Positions 9,977 to 22,969 of a stretch of 64,000 bases of DNA are shown here, piece by piece. The stretch lies in assembly GCF_020379485.1 (NCBI RefSeq), contig NC_063435.1:2108001-2172000 (forward strand). The letters are read 5' to 3'. Made by a program: the position numbers and the translations under genes. The notes below the pieces were generated by a model that was given only the letters and a program-made list of their open reading frames with translations, was not told the DNA's origin and ran no database searches. Each line of letters begins with the position of its first letter. Positions within the stretch are counted from its first letter, which is position 1. This DNA comes from Brassica napus (taxonomy: Eukaryota; Streptophyta; Magnoliopsida; Brassicales; Brassicaceae).

Positions 9977-12189
9977 CTACCTTTGAGGTTCTTTAACAAG
10001 AACAGAGACATGGAGATAGAACTCTGGGTTCATCAAGTTATTTACCACCCACGAGAACGGTATCTCTAGTTTCATCTCAATCCCTTGGATCCTTACCAAT
10101 TTGAGTTCTCCCCTCGTCTCCTGCGAGACATCTGATGCATCCGTGGTTCTTTGTTCCCCCTCTTCTCCACTCGTTTGAGCTCTGTCTCTAATGTACTCCG
10201 GGAGGAGACTTTCAATTGCATCGCGCAAAGTAAAGCATTTCCCTGTAATTAGATACTGGAACTAATAAGTTTTATCTCAGGTGAGACTCAAGAACCAGTT
10301 GAAATCACCATAAAGCCAAGTGAAGATCATAAGAACAGTGCAGCGCATCTTTAAGATGATGAAGTTACTACCTTCTTTTCTGAGGAACTCAACAGGGCGA
10401 TTTAGGTACGAGATCTCATCCCATGTATCCATCTCAGGTACATCTTCAAGATTCTCGAAATCTTTACTTACACTTCGAACATACAACCGAACAGGAACCC
10501 TTGCTGACAAAAGGATTAATCAAGAGTCAGGAAAAAAGGAGAGTATAAATATGGAGGCAGAGCTTATAGTTGGCAAACCTGTCTTGACTTGTCCAGCCAC
10601 ATCTATCTCAGTCCCACCTTGTCGAGATTGTGGAGATGACACACTTGCTTTTCTTGAAAACTCATCTTCGATATTTTCCATTTTAATCTTGGGTGATAAT
10701 CTTGTGTAGGCATCAAGATCACCTGCCAAACCATCAGTTTTCAGTCACTAATATCCAAAAGGATTGTGTAGGCAGTGACAATTGAGAATGCTGATTCTGA
10801 ATGCAAAAGCATCATCTAGTGGAGATTAGAGTTTTAGCCACAAGTACTGATGTAACTAGAATGATAATGGCTATGCGATTAGTGTTATTTTTATGCCTAA
10901 CATGGACCACTCGTACCGTTCATGACAGAAGTCCACAGGTCTTCTTGATCACTCTGAGACATATTCATAACATTCTTGCAGTTTCCATTGATAATATATG
11001 CCGCCTGCAGTAGTAGTAAAGCATTGTTAAAATAGCACACATGAGAAGTCTATGGTTAATCCACTACGGAATGACCAAATGATTTTAGCAAAAATTGGTC
11101 AAAATATCATTCGCCTTCATTACCAGTTACACCCTATAACAGCCTATGACACTCTGATCATGTTAGCAGACAGAGATGTAAACGGGATTGTTCAAAGTTA
11201 GTAATACATCAAAATGTGGAAGAACACTTGTACAAAAAAAAAAAGCAGAGCACTTATGCAAGGTAACAAAAAATTTCAATGTTCTACAATGTGAAATACA
11301 AGGGAACAGCATGCAGCGTTTCACTTAAGAGTGACAAGACAAATAGTACAAGTTTCGAGAAATTTCCACTAACCTCCTTCAAAGAATTAACAAAGTTCCA
11401 CTTGATAGAATCTTCTCCTTCACATGGTATCAGTACGTTGCTAGGATATCCTCTAAAGTGTATCTGCAAGCGAAAAAGTTTCACAAAAGCTCAAGAACAA
11501 CAAAGATAAAAAGAAATAAGTTTGTGCATCCTAAGCCCATCTCTCAAACATAAGAAGCTGATGAAGTTGAGAGAAAGAAAGAAAGGTTACAGTGAGATTC
11601 CAAGGTCTCTCTGGTTCTGCACATAGAAGATCAAAAAGAACACCCGTTGGTATATACCTGCAAACCAAACAAGATTCACCTCTCCACTTAAACATATCAC
11701 AATCAATAAAACAGTGATTCCACATTATACACTAAGAGATGAACAATGGCGTACCATTTCAGAGGCAATCCTTTGTAGTCAAACCAGATGGAATCTTCTC
11801 CAGGAGGCAGTGAATCTTTGAAGTAAGGCTTTATAAGATGAACTAACAGAGGCAAGTATCCTATTCTTGGCGCCAACACCTGATAATGCAAGAGTGAAAA
11901 CAACAAACAGAGAGCTTAACTCGTTTTCATGCACTCAAGCAAATTGATAATCAATATCCGATGATTCAAAGCCAAACGCGATGCTAAAACCCTAGAAACT
12001 CGAATTCGATCGTGATCCAACCTAACCAACTAGAGAATTCCAAAATTGAAGATATTGAAAGAGAGAATGAGTTACGAGAGCAGGAGGAGGAGGAGGGTGA
12101 GAAGCGACTTCGGATTTGTGGAGATGAATCTGCAGAGGAATCGCTCCTTCCCATACGTACTTCACCGCTTCTTCTTCATTCGCCGCCAT
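9977..12189 (-). CDS. ATG5: Autophagy protein ATG5
   Basis: ATG5 is joined to ATG12 through an isopeptide bond, and with ATG16 forms the ligase-like complex that lipidates ATG8 on the forming autophagosome. Eight exons on the minus strand join in frame: 12076-12189, 11755-11879, 11591-11657, 11374-11463, 10917-11004, 10579-10722, 10372-10503 and 9977-10242 (341 residues; Arabidopsis about 337). The N-terminus reads MAANEEEAVKYVWEGAIPLQ. The ATG12-acceptor lysine is kept at about residue 131 in FVNSLKEA. The C-terminal ubiquitin-like part includes RPVEFLRKEGKCFTLRDAI and ends SVLVKEPQR. No lesion was seen. Confidence 0.97.
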
Positions 12190-12945
12190 TCTCTTCTCTC
12201 CTACGCTTCCCTTCCGTCGTACCAGCTCTCCGACTTGAAAAAAAAAATCATCCGCTCTCAAAACGACGCTGTTTTAGTTCTCTTGTGACGTCATCTTCTC
12301 TCGCGTATAGTATAGTGTACTAGGCGTACGTTAGAGACTTAGAGTAGAGCGTAGTCTCTTGCTGGCTAACGTGTACGAACCAAGTACGAGATAGATTTTA
12401 TACGGATGTGAGTGTGTATATCGGTTTAGTCTGGTTTGGCAAGTGAGCATCTCATTCTCCTGGATCTAAACAAAACCAAACCCACATGGGCCGATAAAAC
12501 CAGCTTCAATTAACTTTTTTGAGCTTTCTGGTTTAGTTCTAGGTACTCGATTTCGATTTTGAACCTTTGTCTTTGGTTTTCAAAGCGGTTCGATTATCCG
12601 GTTAAACACCGTTCTTACTATTGTTCAAGTATGGCTTTCAGATGTTGGTACTAACCTCCTCACCAATGTCATCTGAAGGAAACTCTTCACCCAAACCAAT
12701 TGCAATTTCTTGCAAACGAACTTAATATTTGTTGAGGGCAATCGATAACAAAGAGCTCATAATCGCTGGTTAAATTAAAAAACAAATTGTACAAGTGTGT
12801 ATTACAGTTACAAATTATGCATAAACTTTAGCCTAAACAACAAACAGCTCGAAGAAAACTATGCAAAAGTAAAACTTTGGTGAACATTAAGAAGTTGAAT
12901 GGATATTGAACTTAAAGACTTTGGTACCTGAGAAAAATGTCCTAG
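12190..12945. other. ATG5 promoter and RVE1 3' flank
   Basis: No other gene seen. Two TGGGCC/GGCCCA-like sites (about 12488) and an ACGACG/TGACGTCA-like stretch (about 12264-12290) lie upstream of ATG5. Confidence 0.5.
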
Positions 12946-15182
12946 TTATAAGTAGATGTGAATCTCTTGCTGTTGTTCTTCTGCTTGTGTAACCATCTTT
13001 CTCTTCTTGTACGAACCAAATCCTCTTGAATTCGACTCAGAGTTTCTTCTTCTGAGCTCAGAAAATGCAGACCTCTCGCTAGGTTTAAACTTCCATTGGC
13101 ATACCATTGTTTCCGGTTCTGAGCTCTTCTCCGTGTGTCCTGTATCATCCACCGAACCAGTGTTTGACCCAGTCGATGATCCTTCATTTTGGACGCCCTT
13201 TTCTGACTCTAAGCATTCTTCTTGCTTATGAGGGACTTGTAACCAACAGCTCAAACGTTCTTCTTGCGGGTTTATTACCATGGGAAATGTTTCGGATGTA
13301 GAGAGTTTCCTTGGTAATGGCTGAATCGGTGACTTGCAGTAAGTTGTTGACGTTGTTGGAGATGAGGACATGTCTGGATCAGAGACCAAAACTGTCTTGC
13401 CGAAGAGTTTAAGGCTTTGCTTCGTCGGTTCCTCTCTGTTTAAGAGTCTCTCTGCTGGAAACAACTCCAGCTTCTGTACAAATTCATCAAACAAAGAACA
13501 TTAGAAACTAAGCCTCTAACGGTTCCTTGATGGGTTTCTGTTTGGTCACCTACCAGAGTCTCAAACTCTTCAGGTGCATTTGCAGTAGTTGCAAGAGCAG
13601 CAGGCGGTGATGCAGAGGAGACAGGGGACAAGCTTCGATTTGGTGAATGTGAATCAGAGGAACCAAAGGCTTCTGATTCAACAGTGGACAACACAGAGGA
13701 TGGAGATCTGTTGTCTCGTTCTGAGGGAGAAACCGATCTACTTGTTTGGTCTCCCTCGTTGCCCAACTTACGTGGGTAAGGATGCATTGGTCTCCTCTTG
13801 GGACGAGGAGGTGGTATCACAATCGGCTCCAAAGAGCTCACATTACCTCCTGACGCTTCTCGAGCAACCTATGTAGAAAACACACAACAAAACAAAGGCA
13901 AGTCAGAACATCAAAGTCTCAAAACAATCTATGTATAATCATCCCTTGTTTAAGCGGTTATTTGCAAAATAAGTTTATGGACCTTAGAGAAAAACTTCTG
14001 AGCATGGCTTCGAATCTGAACAGCAGTCTTTGTGCCCACATGCTCTGTTATTGAAACTTGGTGGTTCAGGTATGTAAAGACCCACAACATAACTCAGTAG
14101 CAAGTGGTATTATTACTTAGATTATTCAATTATTACCTTCTATTTTTCTCCATGCTCGCCCGTATAGCCTCAAAGCTTCAACAAACTTGTTGTGCTCTTC
14201 ATCTGTCCATCTCTCTCTTTCCTTTGTTATAGTGTATGGTTTCCGCACCTAATATCAAAGATGAATTGAGCCAAAGATGTACACTTTCACATAACAATAT
14301 TCACACATCAGAAGTTAAAAGAAGCAAAAACCTTGGGTGCATAGTCAAAAACTTGGTCATTGAGTTGTATCTCTGCAGTTTCTTCAACTCTATTGTCATC
14401 ACCCTGTAAACAAAAGGGAGGGGGATTTTATGGAAACATCATCTTATTTGCTCACACAAATTTAACAAGAGTGGCATTGGTTCAGTTACTTTGCTTTTAT
14501 GGAAACATCATCTTATTTGTTCACACAAATTTAACAAGAGTGGCATTGGTTCAGGTACTTTCTTTTTTTAGTTGCTCCGGAGTAATATATAAATGACTTA
14601 GGCCACTCCACCACCCTGTTAGATTCGGTTTGTTATGGGCTTCCAACTTAAATCTTATTGGTTATTAGTGGATTGACCATTAACCTTTTATATATTACTC
14701 CCTCCGTTTTTTTTATATAAGTCGTTTTACAACTATACACGTTGATTAAGAAAATCATTAATTTTTTATATTTTCTAAACAAAAACATCATTAATTATTT
14801 ACCTAACCACAATTGAACCAATAGAAAAATAAAAGATATGTTACCATCGGTCATACAATATTATTTACTAATAAATTTTACATAGAAAATCGAAAACGAT
14901 ATATAATTTGGAACAAAAAAATCTGACTTATATTAAAAAACGGAAGGAGTACTTAATTCTCGATGTGGGATACAAACTCCAACTGTTTTCAACTGTATTC
15001 ACATTGGAACTCAAGAGTCTGCAAATGAATTACACTATACTAACATGCCAAACTCTAATCTGAGTTTATAAAAAAAACTATACTTTGAAGCTCATAGATT
15101 CATTAGCTAATCTGAAAACTGGGATAAAAAATTAAATAGAGTTTTAAACCTGAACATTCGCAGTCAACGGAGACGACGCCAT
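12946..15182 (-). CDS. RVE1: REVEILLE1-type MYB transcription factor
   Basis: A single-repeat MYB factor of the CCA1/LHY/RVE class; in Arabidopsis RVE1 is clock-controlled and links the clock to auxin synthesis and seed dormancy. Six exons join in frame: 15150-15182, 14332-14403, 14137-14248, 13983-14044, 13554-13868 and 12946-13473 (373 residues; Arabidopsis about 387). The MYB repeat spans about residues 36-95 with [37 protein letters not shown] and the class-defining SHAQKFF motif. A Pro-rich [20 protein letters not shown] follows, then Ser-rich sequence and a conserved end with [18 protein letters not shown] and KKRKMV. Intron 1 (14404-15149) is swollen by a solo LTR with a nested MITE and a 69-bp tandem repeat. 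UGP2, the next gene in Arabidopsis, is missing. Confidence 0.96.
14426..14563 (+). repeat. 69-bp tandem duplication in RVE1 intron 1
   Basis: Two head-to-tail copies sharing TTTTATGGAAACATCATCTT and CACAAATTTAACAAGAGTGG with only a few differences, at 14426 and 14495. Confidence 0.85.
14617..14985 (-). mobile_element. Solo LTR of a TRIM-type retrotransposon, interrupted by a MITE
   Basis: Minus-strand sequence matches the LTR of the miniature retrotransposon at 35283: phrases CCGAATCTAACA, CCCATAACAAACCGAATC and ATATATAAAAGGTTAATGGTC correspond to the other copy's end, middle and ATATATAAAAGGTTAGGGCC. The left border TGTTA at 14617 is the LTR 3' end; the right border is near CGATGTGGGATACA and less certain. 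There is no primer-binding site or second LTR, so it is a solo LTR. It sits in RVE1 intron 1. Confidence 0.65.
14698..14949. mobile_element. Stowaway-type MITE nested in the solo LTR
   Basis: 252 bp with inverted ends CTCCCTCCGTTTTTTTTATA and CGGAAGGAG (reverse CTCCTTCCG) flanked by TA on both sides, the hallmark of Tc1/mariner Stowaway elements. Removing it rejoins ATATTA-CTTAAT, which matches the uninterrupted LTR copy at 35283. Confidence 0.85.
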
Positions 15183-15515
15183 AGCTTCCTTCCCTGATTA
15201 AGATCTCGCCGGAGAAAAAAAAAAAAGGAACAATTCGAAGGTGCGAATTTAACTTTAGAAACTCAGCTTAAAATTTTCTCCGTTAAGTTCGTTTCTACAG
15301 AACTCAAATACTGATTCGATTTATCTCTCTGTTCCGGTTAGACGATTTCCAGCAAACCGGAGCTATTTTGAGGGAACGAGAAAACGACGTCGTAAATGTA
15401 ACTCTTTTTGTTTCTACGGAAGAAGGAAAGAGCAAACGAAGAAAGAAAAATGTTTGGGGGGGTCTGTGGAGGAGAGATGGGGGCCGAGAAAAAATAGTAA
15501 GATAGAGGTGGGGTG

Positions 15516-15629
15516 CCACGTCAGCTCCTGGTATGTGCGCTTTTTCGGTTTTCCTTATTTTATTGGTTTTTCCATCGAACGCTCTAGACACTGATGAAAT
15601 CTTGTGGCTCACCTTCAAAGACACGTGTC
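15516..15629 (-). promoter_or_regulatory. G-box and ACGT elements upstream of RVE1
   Basis: A palindromic GACACGTGTC (15620-15629) contains the G-box CACGTG, and CCACGTCA lies at 15516-15523, about 440 and 335 bp upstream of the RVE1 start. G-boxes are bound by bHLH/bZIP factors including PIFs and are frequent in light- and clock-regulated genes. Function here is inferred. Confidence 0.45.
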
Positions 15630-15759
15630 GCCCGTGGGCGTGGTCGTTTTCTCAAATTAAATTATCTTCTAGATTTTATAGTTGTCCTTGTCTGAGTTGT
15701 CTCTACCAAAAAAGGAAATATATTATCATATTGCTGGACGGAGAAATGTGAGCCACTAG

Positions 15760-17420
15760 TAGATTCATAAAGAGAAAAAAAGAAGCTCTACTCGCGATTT
15801 TTTTTTTTTTTTGTGCTTACTCGCTGTTATCATGCTTATACAATAGCTTTTTTTTATTGTAACTAATGTTACTAGTCAGTTACCTAACAAAAAAGTTATA
15901 TTAAGATTTAGGAGTGCTTATCCATATAATTATTTAAGTATTATTTATGTTTTTATATCAACAGCATGCATTGTATATCTAAAATAATTGTGGAACATAT
16001 TTTGAACATATATCATGAACATATTTTGGTAAGTGTTTATATTTTATGGAAGAGAAATTAGAACAGATGATTAATTATTAATCAATAGAAGACTGGACGG
16101 ACCGGACGGACCTTTAAATAATTTACAACATCATGATTCAGTTTAATACTTTAATGCCAACTTTTGAAACGAGGCTTTAGTGGAAATCCAAAACCATATG
16201 ATTTTGTTGTTGTTGGATTTGTCGTTTTTCTTTGTACAAATTTACCGAAAATAAACAAAAAATATGATGTTAAATATCTCCTACCTCTAAAAATACCTGG
16301 TGTGGGTCGTTCCATTACGAAAGCCTTATAGATGAACACCGTATATATATTTATAATATATTATAATTATTTTTAACTTTTTCTTCTTAATATGTTTATC
16401 CATTGTCCAGGTCCTAATCAATCTTTTAAAATGTGTAAGATAATTATTAATTGCTAAGCATATATGATGAGAGCTAATTATTAATGGTAAGAAAATCATT
16501 TTCGGTGGAAGTTCAATATAAAGTATGTTTTGAGTGCACTTTTGTACATGTCACAGATTCTTATTGTAGATTTAAGCCGACTGTTCTACAGAAATTAGAC
16601 ACTTGGAAAGAAATGAAGGAGACCACTCAATTCTTTTTAGTTTCTTAATTATTTACTAACTTTCACCGATTTATTGATATTATACCAAAATTCTTCAGCC
16701 ACATACTTTGGTAAGGGTTTGAAAGAGGAGGAAGTGGTTGGTGTTTGTGGATGTTGTCTGCTAGAAGTATTTGTTAAAATATCGTCGATTGCAATAAACT
16801 CCAACCTCTACTGGAAACCATATTTATAATTTATCTAATCAATCATCAGTCAGAAAAATTCAAAACATTAAAAATGAGTAGAATGATAGTCCTTTGAAGA
16901 ACGTTAGGCTTAGTGCTGCTGGAAGTTAGGCACTGGTTTACTGGACAGCGTGAAGCGACACGTTACATACACCTTAGTGATATTTTTCTTTTTATTCACC
17001 ACCATACATTTGTAACATCTCTTTTTATTTTCTTGAAATGATCTTTAACTTAGATAAAATAATTGAAATTGATATTATTAGCAAATTTGTAACAGCTAGA
17101 ATTGTTTTTGGTTGTAATGTTGTAACATTCCATGTTGTTATGCAATATGTATGGCAGAGAAAATGATAAACAATAACAGCTTGTAGTCTCACAACATTAA
17201 TATACCACAAACCAATATGCCAACAGAGGCAACACCATAAATATTGTTTATATGTCTAAGGGACTCATTTATAGATAATAAGTTTTTTAACCAACCAAAA
17301 ACATTAAAGGTCCGAGTATGATTCTTTTGAGAATAGTCTTCTCACTCACAACATTATTTTTTGATAATAGTAATAAAAACGGAATAGTTTTGTGAATTGT
17401 GAAACGGGTGGATTAAACTC
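15760..17420. other. No gene seen; spacer where UGP2 would be expected
   Basis: No stretch resembles UDP-glucose pyrophosphorylase, which separates RVE1 and HDG9 in Arabidopsis. The sequence is AT-rich without a clear transposon border. Confidence 0.5.
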
Positions 17421-20400
17421 TCACTTACCCTCGTTGCAATTAAGCATGACTTTGATCCTTTGAAGGGTGGAGGTAATCAAAGTATTGACTGTGGTGGTAG
17501 ATTCTTCAATTTGGAGATCTCCAGAAAGAGTCGGACCAGAGACAAGTATCTGGAAAGCCACCGTCAGGAGCGACTTACTATAGTCGCTGCCATCTTCGAG
17601 CTCAGGGGAAGTGAAATGATGGCCGTCGCGGGAGATGATGAAACCGGAAGGGAGGATTGGAATGCCTGAAGGATTGACTTGGCCAGAAACGGCAGCCGAT
17701 GCAGTGTTCAGGTCCACTGGAGCATACACCACCATACCTCCTAGTGCATCTCTGAAGCTGTCTTGTATTATCATCATATCAGCATCCTCTGCTGTACTCG
17801 CAGTCTAAATAATATATACATATACAAATAAACCAACATTAGTTAACTTTTAGGTCAAATGAATCAAAGCTAATGCAAAGACTAGTGCTGGTCTGACATT
17901 AAAAAAAAGGGTTCAAAATGTCCTATATTTTAGCAAAAATGTGCTCTTATCTTTTATATAAATATTTCATAAATTTTACCAACAACTAAAATTGTCGTGT
18001 ATAAAACCATGATGTCTTAAACAATCGGTTCATTTACTTATGCTCCCGACCGGACCCGGCCTGGCAAAAGACATTGTGTTTGAGTAAAATACCTGGAGGA
18101 TGTTCACACGATTCTTATCATCTGTTCCAGTTGCAAAGCCAGCGACCTCAGCAGCCGGATACCCATGGCAGAGAACGTCCCACTTTTTTTACATCAAAAA
18201 ATTGTTTTCTAGTTAATTACCCAAACTAAAACGATGTGAAAATAACGACACGTAAAAAAGAAAATTAAAATTTGGACATGTCTAATCAACCTAACTATAT
18301 ACATGTATATACCTGGTGGCGAATCTCGAGATTTGTAAGGAAATTGTAGACTTCGAGAGGAGAGAGAGGGAGACATATAGATGAAGCGGCGCAGACAATG
18401 AGACCCGTCGGTTGACCAGCCTCTGAGTTTACCCGCACCGAAACCCTAACTCCACTGCTGTTGGTTTCAGACAGTTGAGAAAAATCGTAGTTTCCAGACA
18501 TTTTTAGTATCCACGCAAAGTTCTTCAACATTCTTTCTCCTAAATTCATGACGCTCCTTCTTCCCTCTATAGTTTCCACAACTATAATAAAAAAGAAGAG
18601 AAAAGTATCTTAAAGTATTAAATCATATATATAAGAGTTTAACATACTAAAAGTTCACAAACTAGCACTTGTCACACATCGTTGTTGCATATTAGAGTGT
18701 TTCTCTCAAACCAGACTAATAAATATTTTTTCTGTATAAAACATCTTAAGTAAGTATTTGTTTGTTTTTAATATGTAGTTATATATAAAAGTACCTCCGG
18801 CGAAGTCGGTGGTGGGGAAGACGGAGATGGAGGATAGATGGAGCCTCTCACACATTCTTTCAAGAGTAACGGTCCAACGGCGAGCTCCGTAGCCAAACCC
18901 GCCGCATAAGAGGTCTCTGTAAATCCGATGTGTCCGCACTTTTTCATTTACTTCCACGTGCTCCATCCACGTAACCTGCTCATTTTGTTTGTCATAGTTA
19001 TAGTTTTAGGGTACTGCAAAATTAAAGGTTTAGAATGTTGTACATGTTTTGATTACTTATCAAAAGTATGACATGTTTTCTTTCTAACCTCAGTAGCAAT
19101 ATGAGGTAAAACGGTAGAGCATATGAGCTATAATATGTCATGCATTTAAGATATGAGTAACCATTTCCCAAAATCAAATGGTTTTCTACTTGGATCGTAA
19201 TTTTTTTTGGTATTGGTTATATATGTATTAGTTCAGTGTGTTGATCAATATTCATGGATAAATTGATAACAAGATACAAATTAATGACACTTGCATATAT
19301 ATTAAATGTGTTGATCATATTCATGGATAAATTGATCAATATTCATGATAAATTGATAAAAAGATACTTGCATATATATTAAAAAAACAAACAAAAGAAG
19401 AGAGTGTGACCTTAGAGAGACCATTGGGCAAGGCTTGGATGAGACAACCGGACGGACGTTTGGAGCAAGTCGGACTCTCAAAGTCAATGTTTACATGATG
19501 ACACGAGACGTCAGCAATCACCCAGAGATCGTCTTCAATTTGTTGGCAACATCTTAAGATTATAAACTCTCTCGGTGGCACCAATGGCGACAATATGTGC
19601 AGTTGCTCATACATCTATTTTATATATCAGCCCATTTTTGTATTATCAGATACTTATTATATTTATTAAGAGTTAAAAACATAAAATTAGAATGTTATAA
19701 GATTCATACCAGTTGCGAGAAGTTCTGTCTTTGTGTGTCCATGGACTCCAGCACGTGAATCGTTTTAGCTTCGTTCACAATTGTTGAGAAAATCCTCGCC
19801 CATTTCTCCTGAAATATTTTGTATTTAGATTGGAAACTAAATTTATGAAAATAACTTCCTAAATTATTCATATTCGCACGACAACTATTATTTATAAAAG
19901 CATAGTAAAAATAAGACAATTATAGCTTCCATGAGATATCATAGTTCAGATATAATTAAAAGATACATACCGTATCAAAGAACATGTCCACCAAGTTTCT
20001 TGCATCCATAGGAACCACCACCACATCTTTAGAAGACTCAATACGAGCACTTGGGCTCTTCAAATGGCTAATATTTGTAAAAGACTTCTCATAGTTCTCT
20101 TGATCAATGACAAGTCTATCATCAATAGACGACTTGATCCACATCGGTTCTTCGATATGAATCAGTCTTATAATTTCTGTCACGGCATTTACCATCGTTT
20201 GAGACATCATCATTTTCTCCATTTGAGATAGCGGCTGGAAATGCTGAGTCGGTTGGGCGTTGTTGATGTGTTCATGAGTATATTGTTCTCTTTCCAAGCT
20301 TGGTGGCTCGAGGGGACGGTTTGAAGAGGTCCCGTAGGAGAAATGAGGGTTACTGGAAGTTGATGCTAGGGAATTGACGCTAGGTATTGAGTGGCCTCCG

Positions 20401-21671
20401 TTATTGTTTACGAAGTCTGAGATTTGTTCAAGCTGATATCCATATTTTGATCAACAAAAAATTAGTGGTTTTAATGGTAATGTAGATACAGTTTTCATGA
20501 ATATAGTACAATTGCAATTAATTTTTTTATATAACTTTTCTGTATCCATTTTACATTAAAGTTTATATATAGTTGAGCAATTTTAAATATTTTATTATAT
20601 TTAATATATTAAATGAACGGTGAACCAGAATCTAATATATATTGCATGTTTAACAAGTCAAACTATAAAAATGAAAAGCCAAAAATAAACATTTGTTGCT
20701 TTGACTAAAAACAAACACTTATTTAAGAAAAGCATTTTTAGTTGAAAGAGCTTGTATAGGAATGTATAATTCACATATTTATATTGCTATCCATAAGGAT
20801 ATTATATTGAACATTAACCAGTAGTTTTTTCTTATTTTAGGAATTTATCTGATCAAAATCAAATTATAAATTTAAAATAAAAAAATATATGTGAAAATGA
20901 ACCTGTCTTTTGAGATATGCGTTATGTGCACGCATTTTTTGGAGATATAGTTTGCGTTCTTCTTTCCCAGGACGAGGACCACCGCATGGAGGGCAAGTCA
21001 CAGTTTTTAGTGCCTCTTGTATCACTTCGTTTTCACGTCTTATTCTTATGTTCTCTGCTCTAAGTGATGCGTTGAATACTTTTTCGCTTTGAGCCTATAA
21101 TTCAAAAAAAAATTGGTAACTGAAAGAATTTCAAGGCCAATCTCTTTTTTTTTTGGAAAATACAATTACGTATTAGCTCCACTGTGGTGCGAAAAATATC
21201 TAACATGCATCCATCGAAATTCAGAATTGATTGTGACGAACAAAATGATGACTTGTACACCAATTAAATCTCTTAGATTTTCACTTCATATCATGTACTA
21301 AATTATAATATATAGAGAAGAAATACTAGAAATGATGACAAAATATTACTTTGGCTTGTGTTCTTTTGTTTTGGAACCAAAACTTGATTTGTTTCGGTTT
21401 AAGTTTCAGTTCTTCGCCCAATTTATGTCGCTGCGTATCATCTGGATGAGGGCATTCCTTAAAATACCTTAAATCAATTTACAAATTAATTATTAATTAA
21501 GAAATTCTTAACCAAAAATAAAAACTAACATAAAACTACATTAAGATCTTACGCTTCAAGCCTTTGAATTTGATGAACAGAGTGGCGATGGTAAATCTTA
21601 TTATCCCGATTGGTTGTGCTCATCGAAGTTTCAAGTCCATTGCTTGAACTGCTATCATGATTAGAATCCAT
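17421..21671 (-). CDS. HDG9: Class IV homeodomain-leucine zipper (HD-ZIP IV) transcription factor
   Basis: Ten exons join in frame: 21553-21671, 21350-21467, 20903-21094, 19971-20432, 19710-19808, 19411-19614, 18795-18975, 18313-18581, 18093-18182 and 17421-17804 (705 residues). Domains in order: homeodomain (about residues 25-85) with [20 protein letters not shown] and helix 3 [15 protein letters not shown]; a zipper-loop-zipper with the redox-type CPPC loop of class IV; a START domain beginning in exon 4 ([36 protein letters not shown]); and a C-terminal HD-SAD region ([34 protein letters not shown]). Gene order (next to GAD1) supports HDG9 over the close paralogue HDG10. In Arabidopsis HDG9 is reported as maternally expressed in endosperm. 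A transposon island starts 1.3 kb upstream of its ATG. Confidence 0.88.
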
Positions 21672-22942
21672 TTTTTTTCTCACCCAAATGAAAACAATCT
21701 ACACAATATATTAACCACTTAAGGCTATTTATATAAAGAAAACTATAATAGCCATATTTGATTTAATATTTTCAAAGATATATAAGTTTATTCTATGGCC
21801 TTAAGATTTTATTAATAATAAATGGAATAAGTATGTAAAGCCTAAAACAAAACAAACAAAACCATTTATGAAAGAAATCTCGTTACAGATTTTCTCTTTT
21901 GAGGGGACGTTACTGTAAAGGGTATTAATGAAATGTTTTTATATTATTTTCAGCAAAAACAATTATCATAATCTGTTATATTTTGGATTTATATGCATTT
22001 TCATTTAGCCCATATATGGATAGGATTAGGTGCAAAAAATATAGAATATATTGTCTAGCTATTAAATCAAGGTGAGGTGACAAATGTTAAAGCGAGATAC
22101 TGGGTTTTTAACATAAACTGTGGAAAAAAAAACAAAGTATACTTAAATCTGGAAGTCAAATTCTTATAATAAATATGAGTTAGGCTTTTTATGATTAAAG
22201 TAAATATAAATATTCTATAATTTAGAAAATTTATATTATGGCATTTTACAATATTTAGAGTTTATATGCTTTTTTGTCAAAATTTTAAAGTGATTTATGT
22301 TGGGAAATTTCCATGCTTTAAACAATATAATGTAGTGATTCATATAGCTTACATATCAAAACTCATTTTCATTACTTTCACTTTAAATATACATATGCAT
22401 TTATAATGTTTGGGTGTTGGTCAGTGATCTATGGATAGAGTTAGATGTTTGATTTATTATTTGTTTTTGCCTAACGGTTTTTTACTTTCTTTTTTCATGT
22501 AATGTGTTAGTATGTAATATTAACTGTGGTTAGGTGCCTAGGTGGAATATATATATGTTCTGCAACTTGTTCTTTATATTTCATCAAATATTTCATAGTC
22601 TCAAAGATGAATCGGTTTGTGATAGAGTTTCTCTTTTTATAGCATTATTTAAATTTATTATAATACATATGTGTGACCGGAGGCGTCTTTGAGATGTTGG
22701 AGGCCATAAACATTTTAGTAAGGTTTTAACAATTTCTTAAATAAATTTGAGGCTTTTTTAATGTGAATTTTTTGAAAACTTTTGAGGACACTAGTCTAAT
22801 ATTTTATTTCGTTATGCTCAGGATACCCATGTGTGTGATGCATATTAGACATCGCAATAGACATGTTTACTTAGTTTCCAAAGTAACGTTTTCAATTTTT
22901 TTCGTTAAAGCTTTGTTAAGAGTGGTATAATAATAAGCACCA
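21672..22942. other. HDG9 upstream region, no gene seen
   Basis: AT-rich. A segment at about 22470-22575 (AGTATGTAATATTAACTGTG) recurs in diverged form at 25660-25765. Confidence 0.5.
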
Positions 22943-22969
22943 CTAGGTTAAGATCCGCGCCTTGCGCGG
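22943..22969 (-). mobile_element. 3' terminus of a Helitron (minus strand)
   Basis: On the minus strand: a 6-bp GC hairpin CCGCGC-AAG-GCGCGG (22955-22969), eight bases, then CTAG (22943-22946) followed by T. Hairpin plus CTRR before T is the diagnostic 3' end of Helitrons, which move by rolling-circle replication and insert between A and T. The element would extend rightwards; its TC start was not found. Confidence 0.75.
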
